Shown here in pieces: positions 18,636-27,677 of a stretch of 64,000 nucleotides of DNA. Origin of the DNA: an uncultured Armatimonadota bacterium (lineage in GTDB: Bacteria; Armatimonadota; Fimbriimonadia; Fimbriimonadales; Fimbriimonadaceae). Position 1 is the first letter of the stretch, and the number at the start of each line of letters is the position of its first letter. The translations under genes were made by a program, and so were the position numbers. The stretch is from the NCBI GenBank assembly GCA_903899015.1, contig CAIUHP010000118.1:21916-85915 (forward strand), given 5' to 3'. The notes under the pieces are model-generated. The model ran no database searches, had not been told where the DNA came from, and saw only the letters and a list, made by a program, of their open reading frames with translations.

Positions 18636-19598
18636 ATGAACGCCGAACTAACTTCAAGAAGAAGCCTCCTAAAACTAGCTGGTATGGCGGGGGCTGCAAC
18701 ACTCCTTCCCGGTTTGGCATTTGCAGACGGTCGAAAAGGCAAAGTCGGCCGAAAGAGGCTACTCAGGGTTGCACACTTTACGGACTCTCACGTTCATCAC
18801 GACGGACCAGGCGGTAAGTGGCTTGGAAAAGCCTTAGAACATGCGAATAACCTAACGGATAAGCCGTCGCTCATTCTTTTTGGCGGAGACATGGTTTTCG
18901 ATGGACCAGCAGTTGATGCCAGCAACATGGCATCTCAATGGGCAGAGTTTAAGGGTGTCATGAATAACAGTAATGACATTCCAGTTCAATACTGCATTGG
19001 AAACCACGACATTTGGGGTTGGAATCTACCTTCTGCCGATGTGAGACATCCTCAATACGGTAAGAGCTGGGCGCTCGAAACACTGGAAATGACCCATCCG
19101 TATTACAGCTTTGATAAGTCGGGTTGGCATTTCGTGGTGCTCGACAGCGTTGCAAAGCATCACCACGGATACATTGGCCGATTGGGACATGAACAGTTGG
19201 AATGGCTCGCTCAAGACCTTTCCCAAAACTGTGATCGCCCAACAATGATTCTGTCCCACATACCTTTGCTCTCGGCATGTTGCTCGTTCTTTGGCGATTC
19301 TGAACAAGACGGCAATCGATGGCATGTACCGGGAGCCCTCATGCATATTGACTCGCGACACACTAAGAACCTGTTCTTGAAGCATCCTAGTGTTCGATTA
19401 GCGCTGAGTGGGCATATTCATCTCGTCGACCGAGTGGATTATAACGGTGTCAGTTATCTGTGCAACGGTTCGGTTGCTGGAAATTGGTGGCAAGGACCTT
19501 TCCAGGAAACACCTCCCGGATACACGCTGATGGACCTGTACGATGACGGCACTTGGCATCGAGAATATGTCAAGTACGGCTGGCAGCCGATCGCCTAA
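18636..19598 (+). CDS. Tat-exported calcineurin-like metallophosphoesterase
   Basis: This 320-aa protein has a twin-arginine signal (SRRSLLKLAGMAG, then an Ala-rich h-region ending near FADG, residue 32). The metallophosphoesterase core motifs are in order: FTDSHVHH (DxH), LFGGDMVFDG (GD), IGNHDIWGW (GNHD), LSHIPLL and LSGHIHL (GHxH). Members bind two metals and cleave phosphodiesters or phosphomonoesters in the periplasm; the substrate is unknown. The PEP-like gap between GNHD and LSH is of normal size. No Shine-Dalgarno is visible because a T-rich hairpin lies directly before the ATG. Confidence 0.85.
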   Translation: MNAELTSRRSLLKLAGMAGAATLLPGLAFADGRKGKVGRKRLLRVAHFTDSHVHHDGPGGKWLGKALEHANNLTDKPSLILFGGDMVFDGPAVDASNMASQWAEFKGVMNNSNDIPVQYCIGNHDIWGWNLPSADVRHPQYGKSWALETLEMTHPYYSFDKSGWHFVVLDSVAKHHHGYIGRLGHEQLEWLAQDLSQNCDRPTMILSHIPLLSACCSFFGDSEQDGNRWHVPGALMHIDSRHTKNLFLKHPSVRLALSGHIHLVDRVDYNGVSYLCNGSVAGNWWQGPFQETPPGYTLMDLYDDGTWHREYVKYGWQPIA

Positions 19599-19785
19599 CC
19601 TAAATGTGACCGAGAGGGCTTGGATTCTGTCGTGCATTTATTTGCACGTCTCCCTTTCTTTACAGATCATCCCAAACCTCTCCCAGTCGTCGCCAACTAC
19701 GGCGACACAGGAATGATCGGAAAACCCAAGTGTTAACTTATCTGCTCTAGGACTATTAGCGAGGTAATCAGTCTCTTGTGATCTG

Positions 19786-20493
19786 TCATTTGATTTCAAA
19801 CAGGGAGTCATCAAGCCCCGAATTTAACTTAATGTCAACGTAGTCGGTCACGCCTGCTAAATGACCTTCCCCATTCTTCACTTCCATGTGAGTCGGAATC
19901 CAGACATCTCCAAACTGTTGGGGAGCCGAAAAATCAAATGTCGCAAGTTGAACGCCTTGCTGATTGAACCAATCTCGACGCACGATGTATTTCTTAGAGC
20001 GATCTAGCCAGACTCGGCTCCGGCTCTTATCAACGTCGCCGTTTCCATAAGTAAGGTCAAAAACGGCCGTTCCCGTCGCTTTGTCGTCTTCAATGAATTG
20101 CGCGGTGTAAAGTGAGCCGAAAAGATCGACAGTTAAAACTCCCGTCTCAAGGGTTGTTTGACGGCGCCCTGGACGGTTAGCCAGATTTTGCTTCGACTTA
20201 AGCGAGCCCAGCTTCATGATCATGTCCGTTCCGTTTACGATATAGACAACACTTGTGTCTTCCACTTTAGATTCTGCTCGCATCTTAAAAGGGGGCTTGA
20301 ACGATAAAGTCGTCTTTTCAAACCGATAACTCGCCCCGAAATCTTTGTTGATCTTTTTCAATTCAACTTGATCACCTTTCACGATCTTCGCCGTCAGAGT
20401 GAGGTCCTTAATCCCAGCAGGAATATAATCCTCGATTTTCGTATCCTGTCCTGAAATCAAGACAAGTGTCATCAAAGCGGCCAATGTCATCAT
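19786..20493 (-). CDS. LolA-like/outer-membrane lipoprotein-sorting family exported protein
   Basis: This 235-aa protein has an N-terminal signal peptide (MMTLAALMTLVLISG). Its beta-rich body follows the LolA/LolB-like layout: a strand with FKPPFKMRAESKVEDTSVVYIVNGTDMIMKLGSL, then FDLTYGNGDVDKSRSRVWLDRSKKYIVRRDWF and a VWIPTHMEVKNGEG segment. Related proteins (outer membrane lipoprotein-sorting, DUF1571-like) bind lipids or lipoproteins in the periplasm. No strict LolA signature is seen, so the call is at fold level only. It is divergent from the envelope operon starting at 20540. Confidence 0.6.
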   Translation of the reverse strand: MMTLAALMTLVLISGQDTKIEDYIPAGIKDLTLTAKIVKGDQVELKKINKDFGASYRFEKTTLSFKPPFKMRAESKVEDTSVVYIVNGTDMIMKLGSLKSKQNLANRPGRRQTTLETGVLTVDLFGSLYTAQFIEDDKATGTAVFDLTYGNGDVDKSRSRVWLDRSKKYIVRRDWFNQQGVQLATFDFSAPQQFGDVWIPTHMEVKNGEGHLAGVTDYVDIKLNSGLDDSLFEIK

Positions 20494-20539
20494 CTATTCC
20501 CTACTTACCTTCAATTTCGTTCCAACGAACCTTCCTACG

Positions 20540-21583
20540 TTGGATACACTACGTGTCGTGACATCCGATCCGGTTGCACGGTTCCTTGCAGAGCGAGGAG
20601 CCAAGGTCGATCGCAAAAACCGAATGCGATTGATGAAGTCGAGCGAAATTCTCGACACGGCCTTACGCATCTATCAGCGTATGGGGCTCACCTTTCTACG
20701 CTTTACTGCAGTCCCCGCGCTTCTTTGTCTCGCCTCACTTGGGTTCGTCGATAATTTTGTTCTACCCAATCTGTTCACCACCAGCAGTAACGGCAGTGCG
20801 GGACAAGTAATGGGCGAATTTGCCTTTTCAGTTGGATTAGCGGTTTTTGTCGGTGGCCCCTTGTTTCTGTTAGGTGTTTCCTACACATCCGCGTTGGTCG
20901 TACAACTGGTTTCGGAATACATGTTAGGACACGCTCCCGCTCCCGAAGAGGCCGCGAGTGTCGCCAGCCGACTCCTCCCCAAGCTATTTGTTCTGAACCT
21001 GCGAGAATTGGTTCTATCCATCTCCGGAATCCTGGCTTCAACGGCAATCATCGGACTCAGCGGGTACATCGCGAAGACATCGCCCGACAGCGATTCAACG
21101 GCTGGTATTGTCGCGGTGGTAGGAGGCTTAGGAGTCTTCGCGGGAGCGATTATCTTCTTGTTCATCATTGCGAGCGACGCTTTAGCGGTTCCCGTCGCAG
21201 TCCTGGAGCGAATATCCGCAAGAGATGCCGCAAAACGAAGTCGGAATCTGCTCAAAAGAGTTGGTTACCATCCCTCGGGAACGGGGAACATTTGGTCACT
21301 CTACTTCTTGCTTCTCTTTCTCGCCCTGATTCTCGCGGCTGGGCTCTATGCCTTCATTGGTATTTTTGATTTACGGGACCATTTCTCCAATTTAGTGTCC
21401 TCGGTGCCAGGTCATCCATTGCTCGTTCAAGCATTTGACCTTTTTCCGCCCTTTGTGATTATTTGGACACTCCTCCCGGTCTGGGCATCCGTCATAACCA
21501 TCGTCTACTATGAAAGGAAAATTCGCTTGGAGGGATTTGACATTGATGTCCTTGCATCCGAAATTCCAGTTGACCGCCGCTAA
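20540..21583 (+). CDS. Polytopic membrane protein of a DUF4129/DUF4350 operon
   Basis: This membrane protein of up to 347 aa has about six hydrophobic helices after an SSEILDTALRIYQRMGLTFLRF motif. That motif is typical of glycerophosphodiester-phosphodiesterase membrane-domain-like proteins that precede DUF4129 genes in many phyla. A KRSRNLLKR segment lies in a central loop. No catalytic motif is present. The start is uncertain: TTG 20540 opens the frame, while ATG 20624 or 20633 would begin close to the conserved motif. Its 3' end overlaps the DUF4129 gene by 38 nt. Function is unknown; the context suggests envelope assembly. Confidence 0.7.
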   Translation: MDTLRVVTSDPVARFLAERGAKVDRKNRMRLMKSSEILDTALRIYQRMGLTFLRFTAVPALLCLASLGFVDNFVLPNLFTTSSNGSAGQVMGEFAFSVGLAVFVGGPLFLLGVSYTSALVVQLVSEYMLGHAPAPEEAASVASRLLPKLFVLNLRELVLSISGILASTAIIGLSGYIAKTSPDSDSTAGIVAVVGGLGVFAGAIIFLFIIASDALAVPVAVLERISARDAAKRSRNLLKRVGYHPSGTGNIWSLYFLLLFLALILAAGLYAFIGIFDLRDHFSNLVSSVPGHPLLVQAFDLFPPFVIIWTLLPVWASVITIVYYERKIRLEGFDIDVLASEIPVDRR

Positions 21584-22481
21584 AGCAGCTTTCATAGGGG
21601 CGTTGATCATGTCGAGCATGTTCGCGAGCGCTGGTCCTTACCGCGATCTCCAACTCGCCCTAAAGTCCGCCAAGACTCCGCAACAAGTGATCGATGCGGT
21701 TACAAGCGAGCGACGCTTGACGAGTCAGCCCGATATTAAGCGAGAGCTAGATGGACTTTCTGATCCTGAAACCGACAGAGCCGCCACCGCATCAGATTTG
21801 AGGGCAATGATCGACCTCGGTGCGATGGCTGAAGATCGGAAGCCTTCGCCGACAAGTCAGTCTCAAGCGAAAAAGATCAAGGATTCGCCTCTTTATTCCG
21901 ACCAAGGGATTGATCGCAAGAAGAATTGGCTCGGCGATGCTCTTAGTCGCCTGAAGAATCTCAAGCTTAAGGACGACACGAAACCCAACCTAAAGAGTCC
22001 CGATCTTAGCCCGGTTGGCGAGTTTGTAAAATTGGCAATCTGGATTCTATTGGTCGCGGCGGTTTTGATCCTGCTCTACTATGCGATTCGATACATCGAT
22101 TGGCGCAAAGCTCTCACACGGCGTACGAAGGCGTTAATTGAAGACGATGAACCTGAGCGAACTCTCGATGAATGGTTGGAACTTGCCGATCAACATGCTG
22201 CTAACGGAAGATATCGAGAAGCCGTTCGAGCACTCTACTTAGCTTGCCTCTTACGATTTGACGAAAATAACGTCGCTCGCTTTGACCGTGGAGAGACTAA
22301 CTGGGAGCATCTCGCACGTATCATGGCAAGTCCCACCAAGCCCGAGGACGTCGATTTCACAGAACCCACCAAGCGCTTTGACCGCATCTGGTATGGCTTC
22401 CAAACCCAGGGTCAACCGGATGTAGACCTCTTCCGAGCTTGGTACAAAAACCTAACCGAACAACTGAAGGTGCCGCATTGA
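21546..22481 (+). CDS. DUF4129 domain protein
   Basis: This protein of about 311 aa has a signal or first helix (AAFIGALIMSSMFASAG), a soluble periplasmic part and a second helix (about residue 160, LAIWILLVAAVLILLYYAIRY). The cytoplasmic DUF4129 domain has WLELADQHAANGRYREAVRALYLACLLRFDE and RFDRIWYGFQTQG. DUF4129 proteins occur with transglutaminase, MoxR and DUF58 genes and are thought to serve envelope processes. ATG 21546 is preceded by GGAGGG at 21529-21534. The stop overlaps the next TTG start as TTGA. Confidence 0.82.
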   Translation: MSLHPKFQLTAAKAAFIGALIMSSMFASAGPYRDLQLALKSAKTPQQVIDAVTSERRLTSQPDIKRELDGLSDPETDRAATASDLRAMIDLGAMAEDRKPSPTSQSQAKKIKDSPLYSDQGIDRKKNWLGDALSRLKNLKLKDDTKPNLKSPDLSPVGEFVKLAIWILLVAAVLILLYYAIRYIDWRKALTRRTKALIEDDEPERTLDEWLELADQHAANGRYREAVRALYLACLLRFDENNVARFDRGETNWEHLARIMASPTKPEDVDFTEPTKRFDRIWYGFQTQGQPDVDLFRAWYKNLTEQLKVPH

Positions 22482-23653
22482 AACGTTCAGGACTTCCTTC
22501 AATTGCCTGGGTTTTGGTTGGCTTACTCGGCGTGGCCGCCCTGCTGTTGACTCTCGGACAACAAGATACAGAAACCAATCCCGAAGTGAGCTCATTCTCG
22601 CCGAGCGGTATTTCTGCGTTCAGCGAGTTATTAAAGCAAAACGGCGTCTCGGTCGTAGTCGATCAACAACCGAAACCACGCTTAATGCCAAACGATATCC
22701 TTGTTGCCTTTGCTCGAAAGAGTCCTGACGAGATCAGCTTGGCTGCGAATCAGAATCCCGAAGCTGAGTTCCGCAACTATTTCTGGAAACAGATCCAGGA
22801 TGGGCATTCTGGAATCCTTCTCAACGTCGATAAGGACTTTTCTGGAGGTTCAAAGAAAGTCGTCGAACGGGAGCCTTTACTCGTGAACGATTCAGCGACT
22901 GGGGAGTCGTTTAAAGTCAGCACATCTCTCGCGGATCAGGCTGAGATCGATGACCCGGACGAATTGGAATCAATGGTAGATGTCACTCTTTGGACCAATA
23001 GCAATTTAGCATTCCTGAAGGCTTACCGTTTTAAACAAGGAACGGCTCTTGTCGTCAAGGATGGCATCGGAATCACGAATCGATTTATTGACAAGAACGA
23101 TAATGCTCGGGCGTTTACTTCGCTGATATCAATTCTCCATAAGCCGGGCTCCCGAGTCGTCTTTGCTGAGGCTAGTTTTGGCAATGTTCACGAGCGTGGC
23201 CTGCTGGAAACCATTGGTCCGTGGGCGAACGCCGCTTGGCAACAACTACTTTTCCTAGGCGTCGTTGTCGTGTTTACGCTTGGCCGCCGATTCGGCCTGC
23301 CCGAAGAGACTCGAACGGTTCAACGCGGTTCCCGAGAACTACTCGACGCAGTTGGGGACACGTTCCATCGAGCCAAATCAACTCAGATCGCACTCGAAAC
23401 GGCTTGGTTGCGAGCAGATATTGAGCTTCGCCTTGTGCTGAAATTGCCAAAGGATGCATCCAGAGACGAACGAGACCGCCTATTGCCAGACACCCTTCAA
23501 AATGCGCTCAGAAGGTTGGAGGCAGCAAAACAGATGGATCGGGTTGCGTCCGATCAGGCGTTGATTCTGATTCAAAAAGCCCAACTAGAAATGGATGCTT
23601 TTCTTGGCACACGCAGAAGTAACTCGCGTCGTCTTGCTAAACTAAAGAAATGA
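22478..23653 (+). CDS. DUF4350 domain membrane protein
   Basis: This 391-aa protein has a first helix (IAWVLVGLLGVAALLLTLG) followed by a periplasmic DUF4350 domain (SSFSPSGISAFSELLKQNGVSV). A second helix lies near residue 265 (WQQLLFLGVVVVFTLGRRFGLP), with a helical cytoplasmic tail. Related to GldG/IflA-like domains, DUF4350 has no proven activity. The start is TTG 22478 with AAGG at 22467-22470 (7-nt spacing), overlapping the DUF4129 stop by 4 nt. The end overlaps the next start as ATGA. The run of overlaps implies coupled translation. Confidence 0.82.
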   Translation: MKRSGLPSIAWVLVGLLGVAALLLTLGQQDTETNPEVSSFSPSGISAFSELLKQNGVSVVVDQQPKPRLMPNDILVAFARKSPDEISLAANQNPEAEFRNYFWKQIQDGHSGILLNVDKDFSGGSKKVVEREPLLVNDSATGESFKVSTSLADQAEIDDPDELESMVDVTLWTNSNLAFLKAYRFKQGTALVVKDGIGITNRFIDKNDNARAFTSLISILHKPGSRVVFAEASFGNVHERGLLETIGPWANAAWQQLLFLGVVVVFTLGRRFGLPEETRTVQRGSRELLDAVGDTFHRAKSTQIALETAWLRADIELRLVLKLPKDASRDERDRLLPDTLQNALRRLEAAKQMDRVASDQALILIQKAQLEMDAFLGTRRSNSRRLAKLKK

Positions 23654-24030
23654 AACTCGTTTCTGTTCCAGCAATCCTTGCCCTATGCGTAGTGCTACCT
23701 TCGTTGACCATTGCACAAGGCCCTGCGTCCGGCGGTGCAGACAAAGCGCGCTTGACGAAACTTGAGAAGGAATTCAACGCAGCCAAAGCCAAGTTGGCGA
23801 ATTCTCCAAAGGACAAGAAACTCCAGAAGTCGTTTGTTGACCTTGGCGCACTCTATGGGCACGAGAGCATGATGTCACCGGTTCTCCCATCCAAAGTCAA
23901 ATACCGCCAAGCTCTGCACATCTACCGCGAAGTCCTAAAGGTCGATCCGAAAAATCCGGTTGCCAAGCAAGATTCCGACCAGATCATTTCGATCTACCAG
24001 AGCATGGGTCGCCCTATTCCAAAAGACTGA
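23650..24030 (+). CDS. Small exported helical (TPR-like) protein
   Basis: This 126-aa protein has a clear signal peptide (MKLVSVPAILALCVVLPSLTIAQG). A helical region follows that reads like two tetratricopeptide-type helices: KLQKSFVDLGALYGHE, and YRQALHIYREVLKVDPKNPVAKQD, with the typical DPKNP turn. It probably serves as a periplasmic partner of the DUF4129/DUF4350 pair. ATG 23650 overlaps the previous stop (ATGA). It is the last gene of the operon; a hairpin follows. Confidence 0.65.
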   Translation: MKLVSVPAILALCVVLPSLTIAQGPASGGADKARLTKLEKEFNAAKAKLANSPKDKKLQKSFVDLGALYGHESMMSPVLPSKVKYRQALHIYREVLKVDPKNPVAKQDSDQIISIYQSMGRPIPKD

Positions 24031-24052
24031 TCCTCCATTCCATAAATGCTTA

Positions 24053-24082
24053 ATGGCCGGTTAGCAAGTGCTGACCGGCCAT
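24053..24082 (+). terminator. Intrinsic terminator-like hairpin after the DUF4350 operon
   Basis: ATGGCCGGTTAGCA and TGCTGACCGGCCAT pair over 14 bp with one U.G, a very short loop, then ATTTGTG. The T-tract is imperfect, so termination may be partial. Confidence 0.7.
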
Positions 24083-24236
24083 TTGTGTAACACGATCTAG
24101 CAAAATGATTCAGTCACTCATTGTCGACGCGAACTCAAACGCGCATCTTATTGTTTGCTCGTTTACGGTTTAAATTTGGAACCCTCTTTTGGAAGAAACT
24201 CAACTAAAATCGCCGGCCAATAAGACATTTACCGAG

Positions 24237-26069
24237 ATGTCCGACAAGAAATTCTTGTCCCTTCTCGTGGGCCTCACTGTATTTCTGGCGGCATTACCAT
24301 TCATTATTGGAATGCTAACAGCTCCGCCGGGAGGGTCTTATCTTGGGTACCAATTCGGGACCGATGACCACATGGTGTATTCGGCCTGGATGCGTCAGGC
24401 GATGGACGGGCATTTCTTCCTCGACAATCGATTCACAACCGTTCAACAACCAGGGATCACTGTCCATGTTTATTTCTTTATGCTCGGATTGATCGCAAAG
24501 ATTACGGGCATTCCCATTGCATCCGCATTGAGTCGACTCTTCTTTAGCGGACTTTTCATCGTACTGATGTGGCGCTTGATCCAAAGACTTGGATGGAATA
24601 GTTCGACCACTCGATTCGCATCCCTTTTCACCGTCGTCGGCGGAGGAATTGGGTTCTTGGTCTGGCACACCTTTGGTGTGGCTATCGTGTCCGGATCACC
24701 TGCCCCCCTTTCTGATCTATTGGGAGGACTGCTACCAACGGATGTTTGGCAGCCAGAAGGGTTCGTTTTCCCGTCAATGCTCGTAAACGGGCTGTTCATG
24801 GTCAGCTTGTGTTTGATCGTCACCACTTTTCGATGCTTGCTAGATGCGAAAGAGAGTTGGAAACCGGTTGGCATCGGGGCCCTATGTTTGGGCATCTTGA
24901 TGAACATCCATAGCTATGACGTCTTGCTTATCGCCTTGGTGATGGTAGGGTTTCTAGCTGCATCGATCTACCAGAAACAAGTCACTCGGAACTGGGTTAT
25001 CCGTGCCGCAGCCATCGCCATGGGCGCAATTCCAGCCGCTCTTTGGTTCGTGCATGTCTTAAAGTCGGACGTCGTCTTTCAAGCACGTGCCCAAACCGAC
25101 ACTCCAACCGCCAACTTCAAAGCGGTGTTGTTTGGCTATATCCTCATGATAATCTTGGGGCTAGTTGGACTCGCCAACCGGCCTACCGAAGACTCGAATC
25201 TCAAAAAGCGCAGACTCGCTGGCGTCGGGCTAGCTACTTTCCTGTTCATTGGAATGTATCTCGCCGCATTCAGCTCAAAGGATAAATATTTCCTTGACTT
25301 CGGCGGTTGGGCGTTTATTTTCGTGATCGCGCTGGCCGCAACAACTTTGTTAAGCGATGAAAACCCAGTGATGAATCTGATCGTATCTTGGGCTCTTGTC
25401 GGAACAGTCGCCATCTATTTCCCAGGGCTCTTTCAAAGAAAACTATCCATGGGATTGAGTATTCCCTGGGCGATTCTTGCCGTATACGGAATCGAGACCC
25501 TCCTAGCAAAGCAGGAGAAATCGGTTCGAACTTTGGGAACCGTCTTGGCAACTCTTGTATTAGCGGCTACTTCAGTTCGCTGGCTGGGTCGTGAGTTTCG
25601 ACTCATCCAGTCAAATGCGTCGAATACTTCCGTTCAGACCGCATATATTGAGCCCGACTTACAAGAGATCCTGAAATACTTGAACGCGCAACATGGTCGA
25701 CATGTGCTCATCGCCGCACCCGGAATCCCGTCACCTGCATTCCAAAAGAATCTCCAAGAATCGGGCACTGAAAGCATTACTCCGACGCTAGCGGACTTCA
25801 ACCCGATCGCGTCTGGCCTGTCCGGTGTCTACACCTATGCTGGACACTGGAGCGAGACTCCTGATTACAACAAGAAGCGCTCTGTACTCTCCAAACTGTA
25901 TTTCGCAAACATTCCAGCAGAGGCCCGCAAAGAGTTGCTCAAGGAGACAGGAGCCGACTTCATCGTCAACGTCGAAGCCAAGGCTCAACCCGCTCCCATG
26001 TTTGACTTCAACGCTTTTGGAGAAGCAGTCGTAAAAGGAACTCGATTCAGCCTTATCCGCGTGAAATAG
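24237..26069 (+). CDS. Polytopic membrane protein, GT-C glycosyltransferase-like
   Basis: This protein of about 610 aa has at least ten hydrophobic helices and a periplasmic-type C-terminal domain (from about residue 470, EILKYLNAQHGRHVLIAAPG). After TM1 comes a long first loop GSYLGYQFGTDDHMVYSAWMRQAMDG. The acidic pair in this loop is the usual catalytic position of GT-C enzymes, which transfer sugars from polyprenyl-phosphate donors. This is a fold-level inference; no specific family was recognised. The frame opens at TTG 24189, but ATG 24237 is preferred, just before TM1. The 3' end overlaps the convergent VanW gene by 17 bp. Confidence 0.65.
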   Translation: MSDKKFLSLLVGLTVFLAALPFIIGMLTAPPGGSYLGYQFGTDDHMVYSAWMRQAMDGHFFLDNRFTTVQQPGITVHVYFFMLGLIAKITGIPIASALSRLFFSGLFIVLMWRLIQRLGWNSSTTRFASLFTVVGGGIGFLVWHTFGVAIVSGSPAPLSDLLGGLLPTDVWQPEGFVFPSMLVNGLFMVSLCLIVTTFRCLLDAKESWKPVGIGALCLGILMNIHSYDVLLIALVMVGFLAASIYQKQVTRNWVIRAAAIAMGAIPAALWFVHVLKSDVVFQARAQTDTPTANFKAVLFGYILMIILGLVGLANRPTEDSNLKKRRLAGVGLATFLFIGMYLAAFSSKDKYFLDFGGWAFIFVIALAATTLLSDENPVMNLIVSWALVGTVAIYFPGLFQRKLSMGLSIPWAILAVYGIETLLAKQEKSVRTLGTVLATLVLAATSVRWLGREFRLIQSNASNTSVQTAYIEPDLQEILKYLNAQHGRHVLIAAPGIPSPAFQKNLQESGTESITPTLADFNPIASGLSGVYTYAGHWSETPDYNKKRSVLSKLYFANIPAEARKELLKETGADFIVNVEAKAQPAPMFDFNAFGEAVVKGTRFSLIRVK

Positions 26070-27423
26070 GGCGAGCTTGGAATCCAGAGTTGGTTGAACC
26101 GAGCGGCGTGAACGCTCTTGGAGCAACCGGCGAAGTGGGAGAAGGTCCAACCGCGATGATCTTTTCGCCACCGCCATAGTAGCTACGGTTCAGAAGTTGC
26201 TTGTCAACGAGAACACCGTTCTTATAGATCAAGCGATAAGTAGTAATAGAGTGTCCCCAACTTCCCTTTTCAACAACTTCACGCGAACCAGCAGGAAGCT
26301 TGGGATCTTGAATCACTTTCGTTCCCATATCCCATGACTTCCCCCCTTCCTGAACGAGCTTTACAGTCATTCCTGGGTCCTTTTTACCAAGGATACGAAA
26401 AGTCAATTTGCCTGGCTCGAATGCCGAACTGACCGCGATCGGGAACGGCTTGTCGTTCTGGATAATAAGGTCGAGGTTGCCGTAATCAACGGTTGCGTCG
26501 CGACCGAGTGGGACGTAAGCAACCGGCATCGAGTGGTTTGACCGATGAACGATCTTCACATTGCTAAAGATGCACGCATTGTATAGCGTAGTACTCACCT
26601 GGCAAATACCACCGCCAATTCCGGTGTCGTGACGACCGTTCTTATAGACTCCCGCCAGTTTGAATCCCCGTTCAACAGTCCGTTTGCCAACGGTGCCATT
26701 GAAACTTAATTTCTCACCCGGAAGCAGGATAACCCCGTCAAGTTTGGAACTAGCCAACTTAATATTCAAATTTCTATTCCATTGCTTTTTAGGAAATCTT
26801 GTTGAGAACGAAGCCATCACGTCGGTGATCTGACTAACTGTTGCGTCATCAAGTCTCTTTGGGCCCTGAATAAGTGGGAGTTCTATGACTCCATTGCCTT
26901 TCATCGCCGCAAGAACCGCTGTGGGCCAAGCCTTTGCATCGATCTGGGTTTCCGTTACTTCCGGCTCTTGAACAACCAAACCCTTTCTAATCGTGACTCG
27001 GGCAGGCCTCGGCTTACCGATTGCCTTGGTAATCATGGCAACTAGTTTTTCTGGAATCGGCTCGGAAACGATAAAGGTGGGCTCAAGTTCCTTCTCTGCG
27101 GTATCTCCCACGACCGTCGCGGATTGCATGGGCAAGTGAGCTACCGTAGCCTTGTCATCAAGCTGAAGACCAATGTCGGACGGATGAAGGACGGGCAACT
27201 GAGTTCGAATCAAATTCGAATGAATTCGGAACTCACGGGTCTTCTGAGATTGCCACCAAACTCGGAGTTGCTTGCCTGCTTGTTCGGGTGTGAGACCACC
27301 AAGTTCATTGCCAGCTACCTTCGTGTAGGCACGGACGATAATGTCCTGTTGTTGACCAGGCTCCGCCTCCACAAAAGCGAGTGCGGAAGAAAGGATAACA
27401 AGGCTGAGAGCAAGTCTGTTCAT
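26053..27423 (-). CDS. Exported VanW family protein
   Basis: This protein of about 456 aa has a signal peptide (MNRLALSLVILSSALAFVEA) and an N-terminal YoaR-like/putative peptidoglycan-binding part. The VanW domain (about residues 225-365) has LLPGEKLSFNGTVGKRT, the strongly conserved GGGICQVSTTLYNA, RSNHSMPVAYVPLGRDATVDYG and LDLIIQN. A G5-like tail follows. VanW proteins accompany vancomycin resistance clusters and sporulation genes; their activity is unknown. The frame continues to TTG 27447, but ATG 27423 starts the signal peptide. Confidence 0.88.
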   Translation of the reverse strand: MNRLALSLVILSSALAFVEAEPGQQQDIIVRAYTKVAGNELGGLTPEQAGKQLRVWWQSQKTREFRIHSNLIRTQLPVLHPSDIGLQLDDKATVAHLPMQSATVVGDTAEKELEPTFIVSEPIPEKLVAMITKAIGKPRPARVTIRKGLVVQEPEVTETQIDAKAWPTAVLAAMKGNGVIELPLIQGPKRLDDATVSQITDVMASFSTRFPKKQWNRNLNIKLASSKLDGVILLPGEKLSFNGTVGKRTVERGFKLAGVYKNGRHDTGIGGGICQVSTTLYNACIFSNVKIVHRSNHSMPVAYVPLGRDATVDYGNLDLIIQNDKPFPIAVSSAFEPGKLTFRILGKKDPGMTVKLVQEGGKSWDMGTKVIQDPKLPAGSREVVEKGSWGHSITTYRLIYKNGVLVDKQLLNRSYYGGGEKIIAVGPSPTSPVAPRAFTPLGSTNSGFQARPISRG

Positions 27424-27677
27424 GTGGGGTACGGTGAGTTCAAGCAAGGCAGTGGAGTCGACGGCAAATTCTGGCTTTGAAAACGCGCCTAACTACCCAT
27501 TATGGCATTTTTGGGCCCATTGACTGGGCCATTCGTCGGCGAGGGCGTATGCCATTTAAAGCCATGCATTTCTTCTTAGTTAATACGATTTGTAAGGGTC
27601 AATCGTCACGCTTTCTGTTATGTTCACCCTGTAAGCGGAAACAGGGTAAATCCAGTTCCATCGAGTAAAATCCCGAA

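Noticed and set aside
27448..27677. T-box or leader-peptide attenuator before ilvE
   Set aside because: No T-box motif (AGGGTGGNACCGCG) and no Leu/Ile/Val-rich leader frame; only a 7-bp hairpin.
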